The position numbers and the translations under genes were made by a program. From positions 1 through 64,000 of the forward strand of contig NZ_AXUS01000018.1 of the NCBI RefSeq assembly GCF_000498755.1: DNA of 64,000 bases. Direction: 5' to 3'. The stretch is from Clostridioides mangenotii TR (GTDB lineage: Bacteria; Bacillota; Clostridia; Peptostreptococcales; Peptostreptococcaceae). Within the stretch, counting starts at the first letter, position 1; every line of letters starts with the position of its first letter. Below, one piece after another: positions 16,311 to 25,489 of the stretch. The notes under the pieces are model-generated. The model did no database searches and was not told the DNA's origin. It saw only the letters and a list, made by a program, of their open reading frames with translations.

Positions 16311-16396
16311 ATACTTAAGATAATTGACACACAGATGTATAATAATGATAAAGTAGTTTCTAAAAGGAAATCATTTTCACTACGGAGGGATATATC

Positions 16397-16831
16397 TTGA
16401 ATGAATTTTTAAAAACAGCCTTGGCAAATCTGCAATGTGAGTTTGTAGCTGAAAGAAATATGGTCAACCCTAAAGAGATCACATGGTTTCAATATGACAT
16501 ACTTGCTATTTTAAAGGAAGAAGGGTCTTGCTTACCAGCTTACTTAGGTCAAAGATTGGGCGTAACTCGTGTAAAGTTGTCAAAAGGATTAAAAGGGCTG
16601 AAAGATAAAGGCTATATTGTGCAACAAAAGGGAGAAGATGATGGTCGAGAGATGATAACAAGACTTACAACGAAAGGAATTTATTTGTTTAATAAAATTG
16701 ATATTGCACATGATGATTTAAAAGATACAGTAGAACAAGTATTATCAAGTGAAGAACAATTGATCTATACTGAATTATCGATAAAAATCACTCAGGCGTT
16801 AAAAGAAAGAAGGCTTTCTAATGAAAAATGA
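16397..16831 (+). CDS. MarR-family transcriptional regulator
   Basis: A 144-residue winged-helix regulator. The DNA-binding core reads WFQYDILAILKEEGSCLPAY, LGQRLGVTRVKLSKGLKGLK (recognition helix), then the wing QQKGEDDGREMITRLTT. The start is TTG at 16397, 7 bases after GGAGGGA; the next methionine would delete helix 1. It overlaps the UvrA-like gene by 11 bases, so it was the dedicated regulator of that gene. Since the target is decayed, it now controls at most a pseudogene. A possible promoter element TTGACA is at 16324-16329, with GATAAA 17 bases further. Confidence 0.88.
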   Translation: MNEFLKTALANLQCEFVAERNMVNPKEITWFQYDILAILKEEGSCLPAYLGQRLGVTRVKLSKGLKGLKDKGYIVQQKGEDDGREMITRLTTKGIYLFNKIDIAHDDLKDTVEQVLSSEEQLIYTELSIKITQALKERRLSNEK

Positions 16832-17561
16832 AATAATTGAGATCGTTCATGCCAATGAAAATAATTTGAAAAATATCTCACTTAAAATACCTAAAAACGA
16901 GATAACAGTAGTTACTGGAGTATCTGGTTCAGGAAAATCATCTCTAGTTTTTGATACATTAGCTGCAGAGTCACAGCGGATGTTAAATGAAACTTATTCT
17001 AGCTATGTTCAGCAAATATTACCACATTACATCCGTCCGGATGTAGAAAAAATCAGTAATTTGCCTGTATCAATTGTTATCAATCAAAAGAAACTAGGGG
17101 GAAATGCTCGATCTACAGTGGGAACGGTTACTGATATTTATACATTATTACGCTTATTGTTTTCAAAAATCGGAGCACCTTTTGTAGGCTACTCAATGGC
17201 TTATTCATTCAACAATAAACAAGGTATGTGTCCCAACTGTCAAGGGCTTGGTGTAAAAAAAGAAATAAACTTGCATAAATTTATTAATTTTGATAAAAGT
17301 CTGAATGAAGGAGCTATTCAGTAGAGTTTGATTGAGCTGTTACAAAGAATTATAGATAGAGGTGTAACAGTTATTGTTTTAGAGCACAATCTATCAGTTA
17401 TGTGTGAAGCAGATTGGATTATCGATCTGGGGCCAAAGGGAGGTTCTAAAGGCGGTCAGATAATGTTCATGGGTTATTTAGAAAATTTTGTGCACTGTCA
17501 GAATTCCTTTACTAAAGATAGAATAGTTCAATATGTTCAAAGTAAGAGTATACTTGTATAA
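16821..17561 (+). pseudogene. UvrA-like ATPase, internally deleted and stop-interrupted
   Basis: The first 167 codons encode a UvrA-type N-terminus: EIVHANENNLKNISL, Walker A GVSGSGKSSLVFDTLA, RSTVGTVTDIYTLLRLLF and a CPNCQGLG zinc knuckle. A TAG stop at 17322-17324 is followed, in the same frame, by a UvrA C-terminus (LIELLQRIIDRGVTVIVLEH, then ADWIIDLGPKGG). The middle of the protein is missing: the second half of the first ATPase, the second Walker A and the second signature. Full small UvrA-like proteins paired with MarR regulators are about 750 residues, so about 500 residues have been deleted. Such proteins have been linked to drug self-resistance. The remnant cannot be a functional ATPase. 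Confidence 0.9.
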
Positions 17562-17575
17562 AAAAATATAATTCT

Positions 17576-17622
17576 AAAAAGGATTTTTGATCTCAAAAAT
17601 GAGAGATAAAAGTCCTTTTTTT
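17576..17622 (+). terminator. Terminator after the UvrA-like remnant
   Basis: AAAAAGGATTTTTGATCTC pairs imperfectly with GAGAGATAAAAGTCCTTTTT around an A-rich loop, ending in T7. Confidence 0.75.
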
Positions 17623-17768
17623 GTAGAATTAAAAAACAAATTAATACAATATTTCATACAGTACTAAAAATAATGTATTAATTTAACGATAAGTTATTAG
17701 AGGAAGAAGCACCTAAATACACAAATATAATTATAGATATAAAATAATTTTAGCAGAGGTGATTAGCA

Positions 17769-18158
17769 TTGGGGCGAAGTAAAATGAGTAGGGAAAAGAA
17801 ATTAAATAGTACTAGTAAAGTAAGAAACATAGATGAATATAAAAAGGGTAATAAGAATAATTATAAAAAAAGAAAAGGAAATAAACCTATGAGGAAACTT
17901 TTGAAATTTTTAATCTTTGTTGCAACATTCGGAGTTATCATTTTAAATTTATGTGGATATGCAAAAATCTCAGAAATGAAGTACGACATTCACTATTTGG
18001 AGCAAGATCTTAGGAAGAAAGAGATTACACTTGATGAATTAGAAACAGAGCACAAAAAAGATGAATCTATTACTGAAGTAGAAAATAATGCTAAAGAGAC
18101 ATTAAGTATGGACTATCCTAAAAAAGAGCAGATTGAATACATCAATCTAAGTGAGTAG
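17769..18158 (+). CDS. ftsL: FtsL-like septum protein
   Basis: A 129-residue bitopic membrane protein: a basic cytoplasmic N-terminus of about 42 residues, one TM helix (LLKFLIFVATFGVIILNLCG) and an extracytoplasmic coiled coil (YLEQDLRKKEITLDELETEH). Size, topology and position immediately before the class B PBP gene identify it as FtsL/DivIC type despite weak sequence conservation. In the divisome, FtsL joins FtsQ (DivIB) and activates the transpeptidase. The TTG at 17769 follows AGAGGTG by 7 bases; ATG at 17784 is an alternative. It is separated from the PBP gene by 11 bases. Confidence 0.8.
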   Translation: MGRSKMSREKKLNSTSKVRNIDEYKKGNKNNYKKRKGNKPMRKLLKFLIFVATFGVIILNLCGYAKISEMKYDIHYLEQDLRKKEITLDELETEHKKDESITEVENNAKETLSMDYPKKEQIEYINLSE

Positions 18159-18169
18159 GGGGTAAAGGT

Positions 18170-20143
18170 TTGAAAAAAGTTAATCGAGTTAGCAAAAAGA
18201 GACTTGTTCTTGTGCTCGTTTTGGCGTGCGTACTATTTTTTGTTTTAGTTCTTAGAACTGGGTATCTTCAACTTATAAAAGGAGATTGGCTCACATCAAA
18301 AGCTATGGAGCAACAGACGAGAGATATTCCAATAGAGCCTAAGAGAGGTACTATATACGATAGAAATATGAAGGAAATGGCAGTAAGTGTAACTAAGTAT
18401 ACGGTTTGGTGTAAACCAGTAGAAGTAAAGGATAAAAAAGGGGCGGCTGAAAAAGTATCTAGTATTATAGATGAAGATTACAAAAAAGTTTACGATTTAG
18501 TTAATAAAAAGAATATGGCGCTTGTAAAAGTAAAGAGATGGATTGATGACGACAAGGCAAAGGAAATAAGGGATGCTAAACTACCTGGAATTTGGGTTGC
18601 TGAGGACAATAAAAGATACTATCCTTATGGAAATTTTGCATCGTATGTACTAGGGCATACTTCAGATGATGCTACAGGTATTGCTGGTATTGAGATGCAG
18701 TACGACAAGAAACTTAAAGGCAAGGATGGAAAGTTGATAGTCAGTACAGATGCTTCTGGTAGAGAAATTCCACAGGGAATGGAGAAATACTATGAACCGG
18801 TACAGGGAAATGGATTGGTGCTTACAATAGATGAAGCAATTCAACACTATTCAGAAAAAGCGGCACAAAAAGCTTATGAACTAAATAATGCAAAGAGAGT
18901 AACTGTTATTGCAATGGATCCTAAAACAGGTGATATATTATCTATGGCATCAAAACCCGATTACGATCCAAATGATTCTAGAACACCGATATACCCATAT
19001 TATGAAGAGGAATTAAAAAAATACAGCGATAAAGATAAGATAAAAGGATTATTCCAAATGTGGAGAAATCCTGCTGTAAATGATACATATGAGCCAGGAT
19101 CAACATTTAAACTTCTTACAACTTCAATTGCAATAGAAGAGGGAGTTGTTAAGGACGGAGAAAAGTTTACATGTACAGGAAGTGTAACCGTTGGTGGAAG
19201 AAAACTAAGATGTTGGAGACACTACAGACCTCATGGTTCGCAAACTCTTGACGAAGCAGTACAAAACTCTTGTAACCCAGTTTTTGTTGAACTAGGGACT
19301 AGAGTAGGCGTTAAAAAGATGTACCATTATTTAGATGCTTATGGATTGATGGATAAAACAGGAATAGATCTTCCGGGAGAAGCTAAAGGTATTGTGTACA
19401 ATCAAAAAAATGTAGGTCCTGTAGAACTTGCAACAATGTCATTTGGTCAATCGATATCAGTTACACCTCTACAGTTATTGACTGCTATATCGGCACTAGG
19501 AAATGATGGACAGTTAATGCAGCCTAGATTAGTAAAGTCGTACACAGATAATAAAGGTAATGTAACAAAAACGGTAAAGCCGAAAATGGTAAGAGAGGTA
19601 ATTCCAAAAGAGTCGGCAAATAGAATGATGGAAATAGCGGAATCAGTTGTAAGTAAAGGTTCTGGTAAAGCTGCGTATATACCAGGATATAAGATAGGTG
19701 GAAAGACTGGTACAGCTCAAAAAGTTATAGATGGAACTTATGCACAAGGTAAGTATATCTGTTCATTTGTAGGTATTGCTCCAACAGATGATCCGAAGAT
19801 AGCTGTTATAGCTATTGTAGACGAACCTAATGGCGTAAGCGCATTTGGTAGTACAACAGCTGGACCGATAGTAAAAGAAATACTCGGCGAATCACTGGAA
19901 TACTTCGGAGTGAAGCCTGTTTATCAAGGTGAAGAGAAGAAAGAGTTTGAAAAGAAAGAGACTAAAATCCCAGATATTAGAGGTTTGGCAATTGAAGATG
20001 CAGTTAAAGTGCTTGAAGATTCAAAACTTAAGGCTAATTTAGATACTGATATTACTATTCCTAAGGGAGCAAAGGTAAAAGATGTTTTCCCAAAACCAGG
20101 TGTAAAAGTATACGAAGGATCAAATATAACAGTCTACACTTAA
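18170..20143 (+). CDS. spoVD: Class B penicillin-binding protein, SpoVD/FtsI type
   Basis: A 657-residue D,D-transpeptidase: cytoplasmic stub, TM anchor near residues 12-28, the pedestal domain starting with EPKRGTIYDRN, and the transpeptidase domain with SxxK at S311-K314 (EPGSTFK), SCN at 367-369 and KTG at 512-514. One C-terminal PASTA domain follows (about residues 595-657). It is the only class B PBP in this division cluster. In Clostridioides difficile the gene at this position is spoVD, required for cortex synthesis, rather than a vegetative ftsI; the synteny here argues for the same role. Start TTG with GGGGGTAAAGG upstream. Confidence 0.9.
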   Translation: MKKVNRVSKKRLVLVLVLACVLFFVLVLRTGYLQLIKGDWLTSKAMEQQTRDIPIEPKRGTIYDRNMKEMAVSVTKYTVWCKPVEVKDKKGAAEKVSSIIDEDYKKVYDLVNKKNMALVKVKRWIDDDKAKEIRDAKLPGIWVAEDNKRYYPYGNFASYVLGHTSDDATGIAGIEMQYDKKLKGKDGKLIVSTDASGREIPQGMEKYYEPVQGNGLVLTIDEAIQHYSEKAAQKAYELNNAKRVTVIAMDPKTGDILSMASKPDYDPNDSRTPIYPYYEEELKKYSDKDKIKGLFQMWRNPAVNDTYEPGSTFKLLTTSIAIEEGVVKDGEKFTCTGSVTVGGRKLRCWRHYRPHGSQTLDEAVQNSCNPVFVELGTRVGVKKMYHYLDAYGLMDKTGIDLPGEAKGIVYNQKNVGPVELATMSFGQSISVTPLQLLTAISALGNDGQLMQPRLVKSYTDNKGNVTKTVKPKMVREVIPKESANRMMEIAESVVSKGSGKAAYIPGYKIGGKTGTAQKVIDGTYAQGKYICSFVGIAPTDDPKIAVIAIVDEPNGVSAFGSTTAGPIVKEILGESLEYFGVKPVYQGEEKKEFEKKETKIPDIRGLAIEDAVKVLEDSKLKANLDTDITIPKGAKVKDVFPKPGVKVYEGSNITVYT

Positions 20144-20302
20144 AGTTGTAACAAATTAAGATGTATAGGTTAAATTTTTAAGTTTAATTATTAAGTTTCA
20201 AAATTATTCCAAATTTTTTATATCATTATTGTAATATTATAGAAAAATTTGGAGTAATTTAGTAAAAAAGTAACAGATAATTAACATATCACTATAAACA
20301 CC

Positions 20303-20331
20303 TTCAAAAAATGATGAATATAGTATATAAT
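20303..20331 (+). promoter_or_regulatory. Possible murF promoter upstream of a hairpin
   Basis: TTCAAA (20303-20308), 17-base spacer, TATAAT (20326-20331). The predicted transcript would begin about 20 bases before the terminator-like hairpin at 20356. Confidence 0.45.
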
Positions 20332-20355
20332 TAAAAAGTTAAGAGTTTATCGTAG

Positions 20356-20390
20356 GGCAATGTATATATCGGTATACATTGCCTTTTATT
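20356..20390 (+). terminator. Terminator or attenuator between spoVD and murF
   Basis: GGCAATGTATA (20356-20366) pairs with TATACATTGCC (20373-20383), then TTTTATT. It lies 40 bases before the murF start. Confidence 0.8.
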
Positions 20391-20429
20391 GCTAGAGAAT
20401 ATAGAAATTAGTAAGGAGGAATATTAGGC

Positions 20430-21806
20430 GTGAATATGTTAACCATAGAAGAGTTAGTAATAGCAAGCGATGGTAAACTAGTATGTGGAGAGCCTTCAGA
20501 TACTATTGCTGATATTGTCATAGATAGCAGGGAAGCAAATGTTAATAATGGTTTTGTAGCAATTATAGGAGAGAATTTAGATGGACACACATTTATAAAT
20601 TCTGCAATTAAACAGGGTTGTAAGACTATCATAAAAAATAAAAATTATGAAATAGATCTAAATGAGAAAAATATAAATATAATAGAAGTAGATGATACTA
20701 CTCTGGCGCTTGGAACTATATCAAAGTACTATAAAGAAAAATTTGATATAGATTTTGTTGGTGTCACAGGTAGTGTAGGTAAAACTACGACTAGAGATAT
20801 GATATACTCAGCGCTATCTTCAAAATTAAATGTATTAAAAAATCAAAAAAATTTAAACAATCATTTTGGAGTGCCGCTTACTTTATTTAAATTGGACGAT
20901 ATCCACGATTGTGCAGTTATCGAGATGGGTATGTCTCATTTTGATGAAATTAAATACTTAGCAGATATTGTAAATCCAAAGATTGGGGTTATTTCTAATA
21001 TTGGATTATCTCACATAGAAAACTTAGGATCTCAAGAAGGAATACTAAAAGCAAAAATGGAAATTTCATTAAACTTCGATGAGAATAATATACTAATAGT
21101 AAACGGTGATGATAAGTATTTATCTACATTAAAAAACAAAAAATTACCGTACATATTGAAAACATTCGGTTTTAAAGAAGACAATGACATATATTGTGAG
21201 GAATTTACTTTAGATGAGAAAAGCACAAGATTTACTTGTGTTATAAATGGCAAAAAACATGAAATATTTATACCTATAATGGGAGAACATAATATATATA
21301 ATGCCATGGCTGCTATACTAGTTGGACTTAACCTAAATCTTTCTATAGAAGACATTAAAGAAGGTCTTAGATATTTTGAAGGTACTAAAATGAGACTGGA
21401 TATTGATGACAATGGCTATTATGCTGTTATAAATGATTCTTACAACGCAAGCCCTGACTCAATGTCAGCTGCGCTTAAGATACTAGGTAGATACAAAAAA
21501 AGAAGGATAGCTATTTTAGGCGATATGCTTGAAATGGGTGACTTCGTTGAAAGTGGACACAGATCAGTTGGAAAATCAGTAGTTGAAAATTCTGATGTTC
21601 TTATAACTATAGGAAAAGATTCCGACTTTATAGGAAAAGAGGCAGTGGAACTAGGTTTCGATAAAAAAAATGTACATCATTTCTCTAGTAGAGATGAGGC
21701 AATAGACAACCTAGATGATTTACTTAAAATAAACGATGTAGTACTAGTTAAGGCTTCGAGAGGAATGAAGCTTGAAACTGTGGTAGAATATATAAATAAT
21801 AAATAG
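20430..21806 (+). CDS. murF: UDP-MurNAc-tripeptide--D-alanyl-D-alanine ligase MurF
   Basis: A 458-residue Mur ligase that adds D-Ala-D-Ala to the UDP-MurNAc tripeptide in the cytoplasm. Visible signatures: the N-terminal uridine-binding domain (IVIDSREANVNNGFVAI), the ATP loop GVTGSVGKTTTRDM, EMGMSHFDEIKYL, and the C-terminal NDSYNASPDSMSAAL plus GDMLEMG. The GTG start is 9 bases after AAGGAGGA; an in-frame ATG two codons later is an alternative with poorer spacing. Between murF and the upstream PBP gene there is a terminator, so murF begins its own transcription unit. Confidence 0.96.
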   Translation: MNMLTIEELVIASDGKLVCGEPSDTIADIVIDSREANVNNGFVAIIGENLDGHTFINSAIKQGCKTIIKNKNYEIDLNEKNINIIEVDDTTLALGTISKYYKEKFDIDFVGVTGSVGKTTTRDMIYSALSSKLNVLKNQKNLNNHFGVPLTLFKLDDIHDCAVIEMGMSHFDEIKYLADIVNPKIGVISNIGLSHIENLGSQEGILKAKMEISLNFDENNILIVNGDDKYLSTLKNKKLPYILKTFGFKEDNDIYCEEFTLDEKSTRFTCVINGKKHEIFIPIMGEHNIYNAMAAILVGLNLNLSIEDIKEGLRYFEGTKMRLDIDDNGYYAVINDSYNASPDSMSAALKILGRYKKRRIAILGDMLEMGDFVESGHRSVGKSVVENSDVLITIGKDSDFIGKEAVELGFDKKNVHHFSSRDEAIDNLDDLLKINDVVLVKASRGMKLETVVEYINNK

Positions 21807-21882
21807 ATTTTATTATCTGTAGTTGATAAATAACTATTAAAATATTAATAAAAGATAATAAATATAAAACAATAAATAACAA

Positions 21883-21912
21883 TTGACAATTAACTTTAAC
21901 TTAAAATATACG
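21883..21912 (+). promoter_or_regulatory. Possible promoter upstream of mraY
   Basis: TTGACA (21883-21888) with TATACG 18 bases further (21907-21912) in the 134-base gap between murF and mraY. The -10 is a partial match. Confidence 0.4.
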
Positions 21913-21940
21913 AAGTTATGACAAGGGAGAGGAGTTTACT

Positions 21941-22906
21941 ATGTTAGGAATAACAGAGCTTACGTATACGGCGATTATATCATTTCTAATAGTGATAATA
22001 TTAGGACCAATATTTATACCTATGCTTGCAAAATTCAAATTTGGGCAGACAGTAAGAGACGACGGACCACAAACACATTTAGCTAAGAATGGGACACCTA
22101 CAATGGGTGGAGTTATAATGATCTTAGCGATACTTATAACAGGGCTTACAAGAAGCAGAGTGAGCAGCGATATGGCAATAGGACTTTTGTGTATCACTGG
22201 CTTTGGATTTGTAGGTTTCTTGGACGATTTTATAAAAATAAAAATGAAGAGATCTATGGGGCTTAGAGCTTATCAGAAGATAATACTTCAAGTAGCATTA
22301 GCTTTTTATATTGCATACTATCAGTATACTTCTTCACCTGGAGCGACACAGCTAGTTGTCCCTTTTACAGATTTATTTATAAACGTAGGAGTATTATATA
22401 TACCTGTGATGATGTTTGTTATCATTGGGACTGTTAATGCTGTAAATCTGACTGATGGATTGGACGGACTAGCATCAGGGATTACACTAGTAGTATCTTC
22501 ATTTTTCATGTTGTTTGCTGTAACTATATCAGCAAACACTGAAGTCGCCGTACTAGCAGCTGCTACAGTAGGAGCTTGTTTAGGATTTTTAGGATTCAAC
22601 TCATATCCTGCAAAAGTATTTATGGGAGATACTGGATCTATGGGACTTGGTGGCGCTGTAGTTGCATTCGCTGTACTTACAAACTCAGCTTTATTGATAC
22701 CAATTGTAGGTGGTATATACTTTGCTGAGGCTATATCGGTAATACTTCAAGTTGGATCATTTAAAATGACAGGAAAAAGAATATTTAAAATGGCTCCAAT
22801 ACACCACCACTTTGAGCAATGTGGTTGGCCAGAGACAAGAGTTGTATTTGTGTTCTGGATTGTAACTGTAATACTAGCTTGGATAGGAATAATATCCGTA
22901 TTTTAG
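21941..22906 (+). CDS. mraY: Phospho-MurNAc-pentapeptide transferase MraY
   Basis: A 321-residue polytopic membrane enzyme that makes lipid I from UDP-MurNAc-pentapeptide and undecaprenyl phosphate. Signatures: GTPTMGGVIM, FLDDFIKI (catalytic aspartates), NLTDGLDGLA, FMGDTGSMGLGG, and the APIHHHFEQCGWPE loop. Ten TM helices are expected from the hydrophobic pattern. RBS GGGAGAGGAG. It is followed by murD after 17 bases in the usual order. Confidence 0.97.
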   Translation: MLGITELTYTAIISFLIVIILGPIFIPMLAKFKFGQTVRDDGPQTHLAKNGTPTMGGVIMILAILITGLTRSRVSSDMAIGLLCITGFGFVGFLDDFIKIKMKRSMGLRAYQKIILQVALAFYIAYYQYTSSPGATQLVVPFTDLFINVGVLYIPVMMFVIIGTVNAVNLTDGLDGLASGITLVVSSFFMLFAVTISANTEVAVLAAATVGACLGFLGFNSYPAKVFMGDTGSMGLGGAVVAFAVLTNSALLIPIVGGIYFAEAISVILQVGSFKMTGKRIFKMAPIHHHFEQCGWPETRVVFVFWIVTVILAWIGIISVF

Positions 22907-22923
22907 ATTTAGGGGGAATAAAA

Positions 22924-24288
22924 ATGGACTTGGCAGACAAAAAAATATTATTGGTAGGACTTGCTAAAACAGGTGTATCTGTGATTAAGTGTTTAGATAA
23001 ATTAGGAGCACATGTTGTAGTCAATGATGTAAAAACAAAAGAAGACTTAAAAGATATACTTAAAGAACTAGATTCTTTGAAAAATGTAGAATACGAATAC
23101 ATATTAGGCAGTCACCCAGAGAGTGTTGAAAATATAGACATGGTTGTAGTGTCACCAGGAGTCCCGCTTGATCTACCTTTTATACAAAAGCTATACAAAT
23201 TAAACAAAGAAATCATAGGAGAAGTTGAACTTGCATACAGGCTTTCAATAGAACCTACTTTTATAGGAATAACAGGTACTAATGGAAAAACGACTACTAC
23301 AACTTTAGTCGGAGAGATATTTAAAAGAGCAAACAAGGATACTTATGTATCTGGAAATATCGGTTCACCAGTTATAGACACTGTTGAAAAAGCAAATAGG
23401 AATTCATATGTAGTAACAGAACTTAGCAGCTTTCAACTCGAAAGTACAAAGGAATTTAGACCTAGAGTAAGTGCAGTTCTAAATATTACAGAAGACCATT
23501 TAAATAGACACAAAACTATGGAAAATTACATAGCTGCAAAATCTAAAGTATTTATGAATCAAACTAAAGATGATTTTTGCATTTTAAACCATGACGATGA
23601 AAATACTAGAAATCTGGAAAAAGACTGTGCTGCTAAAGTGATATTTTTCTCTCATAAAGAAAAAATATCTAGCGGTGTATATTTAGATGAAAATAATAAT
23701 ATAATTATAGATATAGATGAGAAAATAATATTATTAAACAAAGACGAGATTAGCTTACCGGGAAATCACAATCTAGAAAACTGCATGGCTGCGATTGCGA
23801 TTGCATATGTATGTGGTATAGATTTAGAAGTTATCAGAGATACAGTAAAAACATTTGGAGGCGTTGAACACAGACAAGAGTTTGTGAAGACTTTAAATGG
23901 AGTAAACTATATCAATGATTCAAAAGGTACTAATCCAGATTCAAGTATAAAAGCATTGGAGTCATATAAAAATCCGATAGTATTAATAGCAGGTGGCATG
24001 GATAAAGGAAGTAGCTTTGATGAAATGCTAGAAGTAGCAAAAGCAAATGTCAAAGCCATCATTCTTATGGGAGAAACGGCCACTAAAATAGAAAAATCTG
24101 CTAAAATTAAAGGGATTAATGATACCTATATCGTAAATGATATGGAAGAAGCAGTAAGGATTTCTCATCAGATATCTAAAGAAGGTGATATTGTGCTTCT
24201 TTCGCCAGCTTGTGCAAGTTGGGGTATGTATGAGAATTTTGAAGTAAGAGGTCAAGACTTCAAAGATAATGTGCACAATTTAAAATAA
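22924..24288 (+). CDS. murD: UDP-N-acetylmuramoylalanine--D-glutamate ligase MurD
   Basis: A 454-residue Mur ligase adding D-glutamate to UDP-MurNAc-L-Ala. The N-terminal Rossmann motif ILLVGLAKTGVSV, the ATP loop GITGTNGKTTTTTL, ELSSFQLEST, the SLPGNHNLENCMAA hinge, and the C-terminal NDSKGTNPDSSIKAL and LSPACASWGMYENFEVRG are all typical. The start is ATG at 22924 behind AGGGGGAA, 17 bases after mraY; longer in-frame extensions run back into mraY and lack an RBS. Confidence 0.97.
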   Translation: MDLADKKILLVGLAKTGVSVIKCLDKLGAHVVVNDVKTKEDLKDILKELDSLKNVEYEYILGSHPESVENIDMVVVSPGVPLDLPFIQKLYKLNKEIIGEVELAYRLSIEPTFIGITGTNGKTTTTTLVGEIFKRANKDTYVSGNIGSPVIDTVEKANRNSYVVTELSSFQLESTKEFRPRVSAVLNITEDHLNRHKTMENYIAAKSKVFMNQTKDDFCILNHDDENTRNLEKDCAAKVIFFSHKEKISSGVYLDENNNIIIDIDEKIILLNKDEISLPGNHNLENCMAAIAIAYVCGIDLEVIRDTVKTFGGVEHRQEFVKTLNGVNYINDSKGTNPDSSIKALESYKNPIVLIAGGMDKGSSFDEMLEVAKANVKAIILMGETATKIEKSAKIKGINDTYIVNDMEEAVRISHQISKEGDIVLLSPACASWGMYENFEVRGQDFKDNVHNLK

Positions 24289-24338
24289 TCTCTTATCTCG
24301 AAACTTACTTAAATGCAAGAATGGAGGTAGGTTTTTAG

Positions 24339-25472
24339 TTGCCTAGAGAAAAGTTAAAAAAGCAAATAGGAATAGGAAAAGATATTGAGTTCGATGGAGT
24401 TATTTTTTATACTACAATGATCTTAGTATTTATAGGGATAATTATGGTGTTTAGTGCAAGCTATATACAGTCTTCATTTAAACACAATGACTCATACTAC
24501 TTTCTAAAGAAAAATATTGTATACGCTACATTAGGATTTATAGTAATGATGGTTACATCAAAGATAGACTATAGATTTTGGAAAAAGAACGCTAGCTATG
24601 TGGGAATTATAGCAGTAGTGTTTTTAGTATTAGTTTTAACTCCTCTAGGAATAGAGGCAAATGGAGCTAGAAGATGGCTTGGTATTGGAGCGCTTACGTT
24701 TCAGCCAGCAGAGATTGCCAAATTCGCAACTATATTGCTTACAGCAAAGCTTATAGAAAAAAAGTATGACCAGATTAAGTCACTGACAAAGGGAGTTTTA
24801 CCGCTCTTAATAGTTCCGTGTGTATTTTTCGCCCTAATTATCCTACAGCCAAATCTTTCAACTGCTGGAACAGTAATTCTCGTTACGTTTGTAATGATAT
24901 TTGCTGCAGGAATGGATATGAAGATAATTTTTACTATGATTGCGCTTGGCGTGGCATTATTTGTAGTATTAGTAATTGCTGAGCCATACAGACTTAGTAG
25001 AGTTACATCGTTTTTAGATCCGTTTCAAGATCCTCTTGGAAGCGGCTATCAGGTTATTCAGGGACTTTACGCATTAGGATCAGGAGGAATCTTTGGTCTT
25101 GGTCTTGGACAGAGTAAACAAAAATATTTTTATATTCCTGAGCCACAAAATGACTTTATATTTGCTATAATAGGAGAAGAGCTAGGCTTAATAGGATGTA
25201 TAGTAGTAATTATGTTATTTATAATATTAGTATATCGATGCGTTAGAGTAGCACTTAAAACAACTAATGTATTCGCCTGTATGGTAGTAATAGGAATAGG
25301 GGCACAAATTGGTATACAGGCTGCACTTAACATTGCAGTCGCAACTTCTTCTATGCCAGCTACAGGAGTTGCACTTCCGTTTATAAGTTATGGAGGTACA
25401 TCGCTCACCATCTTTATGGGGGCAGTTGGTATAGTACTAAACATCTCAAAGCATGTCAAAATTAATAATTAA
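24339..25472 (+). CDS. spoVE: SEDS-family lipid II polymerase, SpoVE/FtsW type
   Basis: A 377-residue membrane protein of the SEDS family (peptidoglycan glycosyltransferase). Hallmarks: FSASYIQSSFKHNDSYYFLK after TM1, GANGARRWLGIG, LQPNLSTAGT, the DPLGSGYQVIQGLYALGSGG loop and FISYGGTS near the end. Position between murD and murG suits FtsW or SpoVE; with only one SEDS and one class B PBP in the cluster, the C. difficile parallel favours SpoVE working with SpoVD. TTG start with GGAGGTAGG upstream. Confidence 0.9.
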   Translation: MPREKLKKQIGIGKDIEFDGVIFYTTMILVFIGIIMVFSASYIQSSFKHNDSYYFLKKNIVYATLGFIVMMVTSKIDYRFWKKNASYVGIIAVVFLVLVLTPLGIEANGARRWLGIGALTFQPAEIAKFATILLTAKLIEKKYDQIKSLTKGVLPLLIVPCVFFALIILQPNLSTAGTVILVTFVMIFAAGMDMKIIFTMIALGVALFVVLVIAEPYRLSRVTSFLDPFQDPLGSGYQVIQGLYALGSGGIFGLGLGQSKQKYFYIPEPQNDFIFAIIGEELGLIGCIVVIMLFIILVYRCVRVALKTTNVFACMVVIGIGAQIGIQAALNIAVATSSMPATGVALPFISYGGTSLTIFMGAVGIVLNISKHVKINN

Positions 25473-25489
25473 CAGGGGATGATTAAAGA

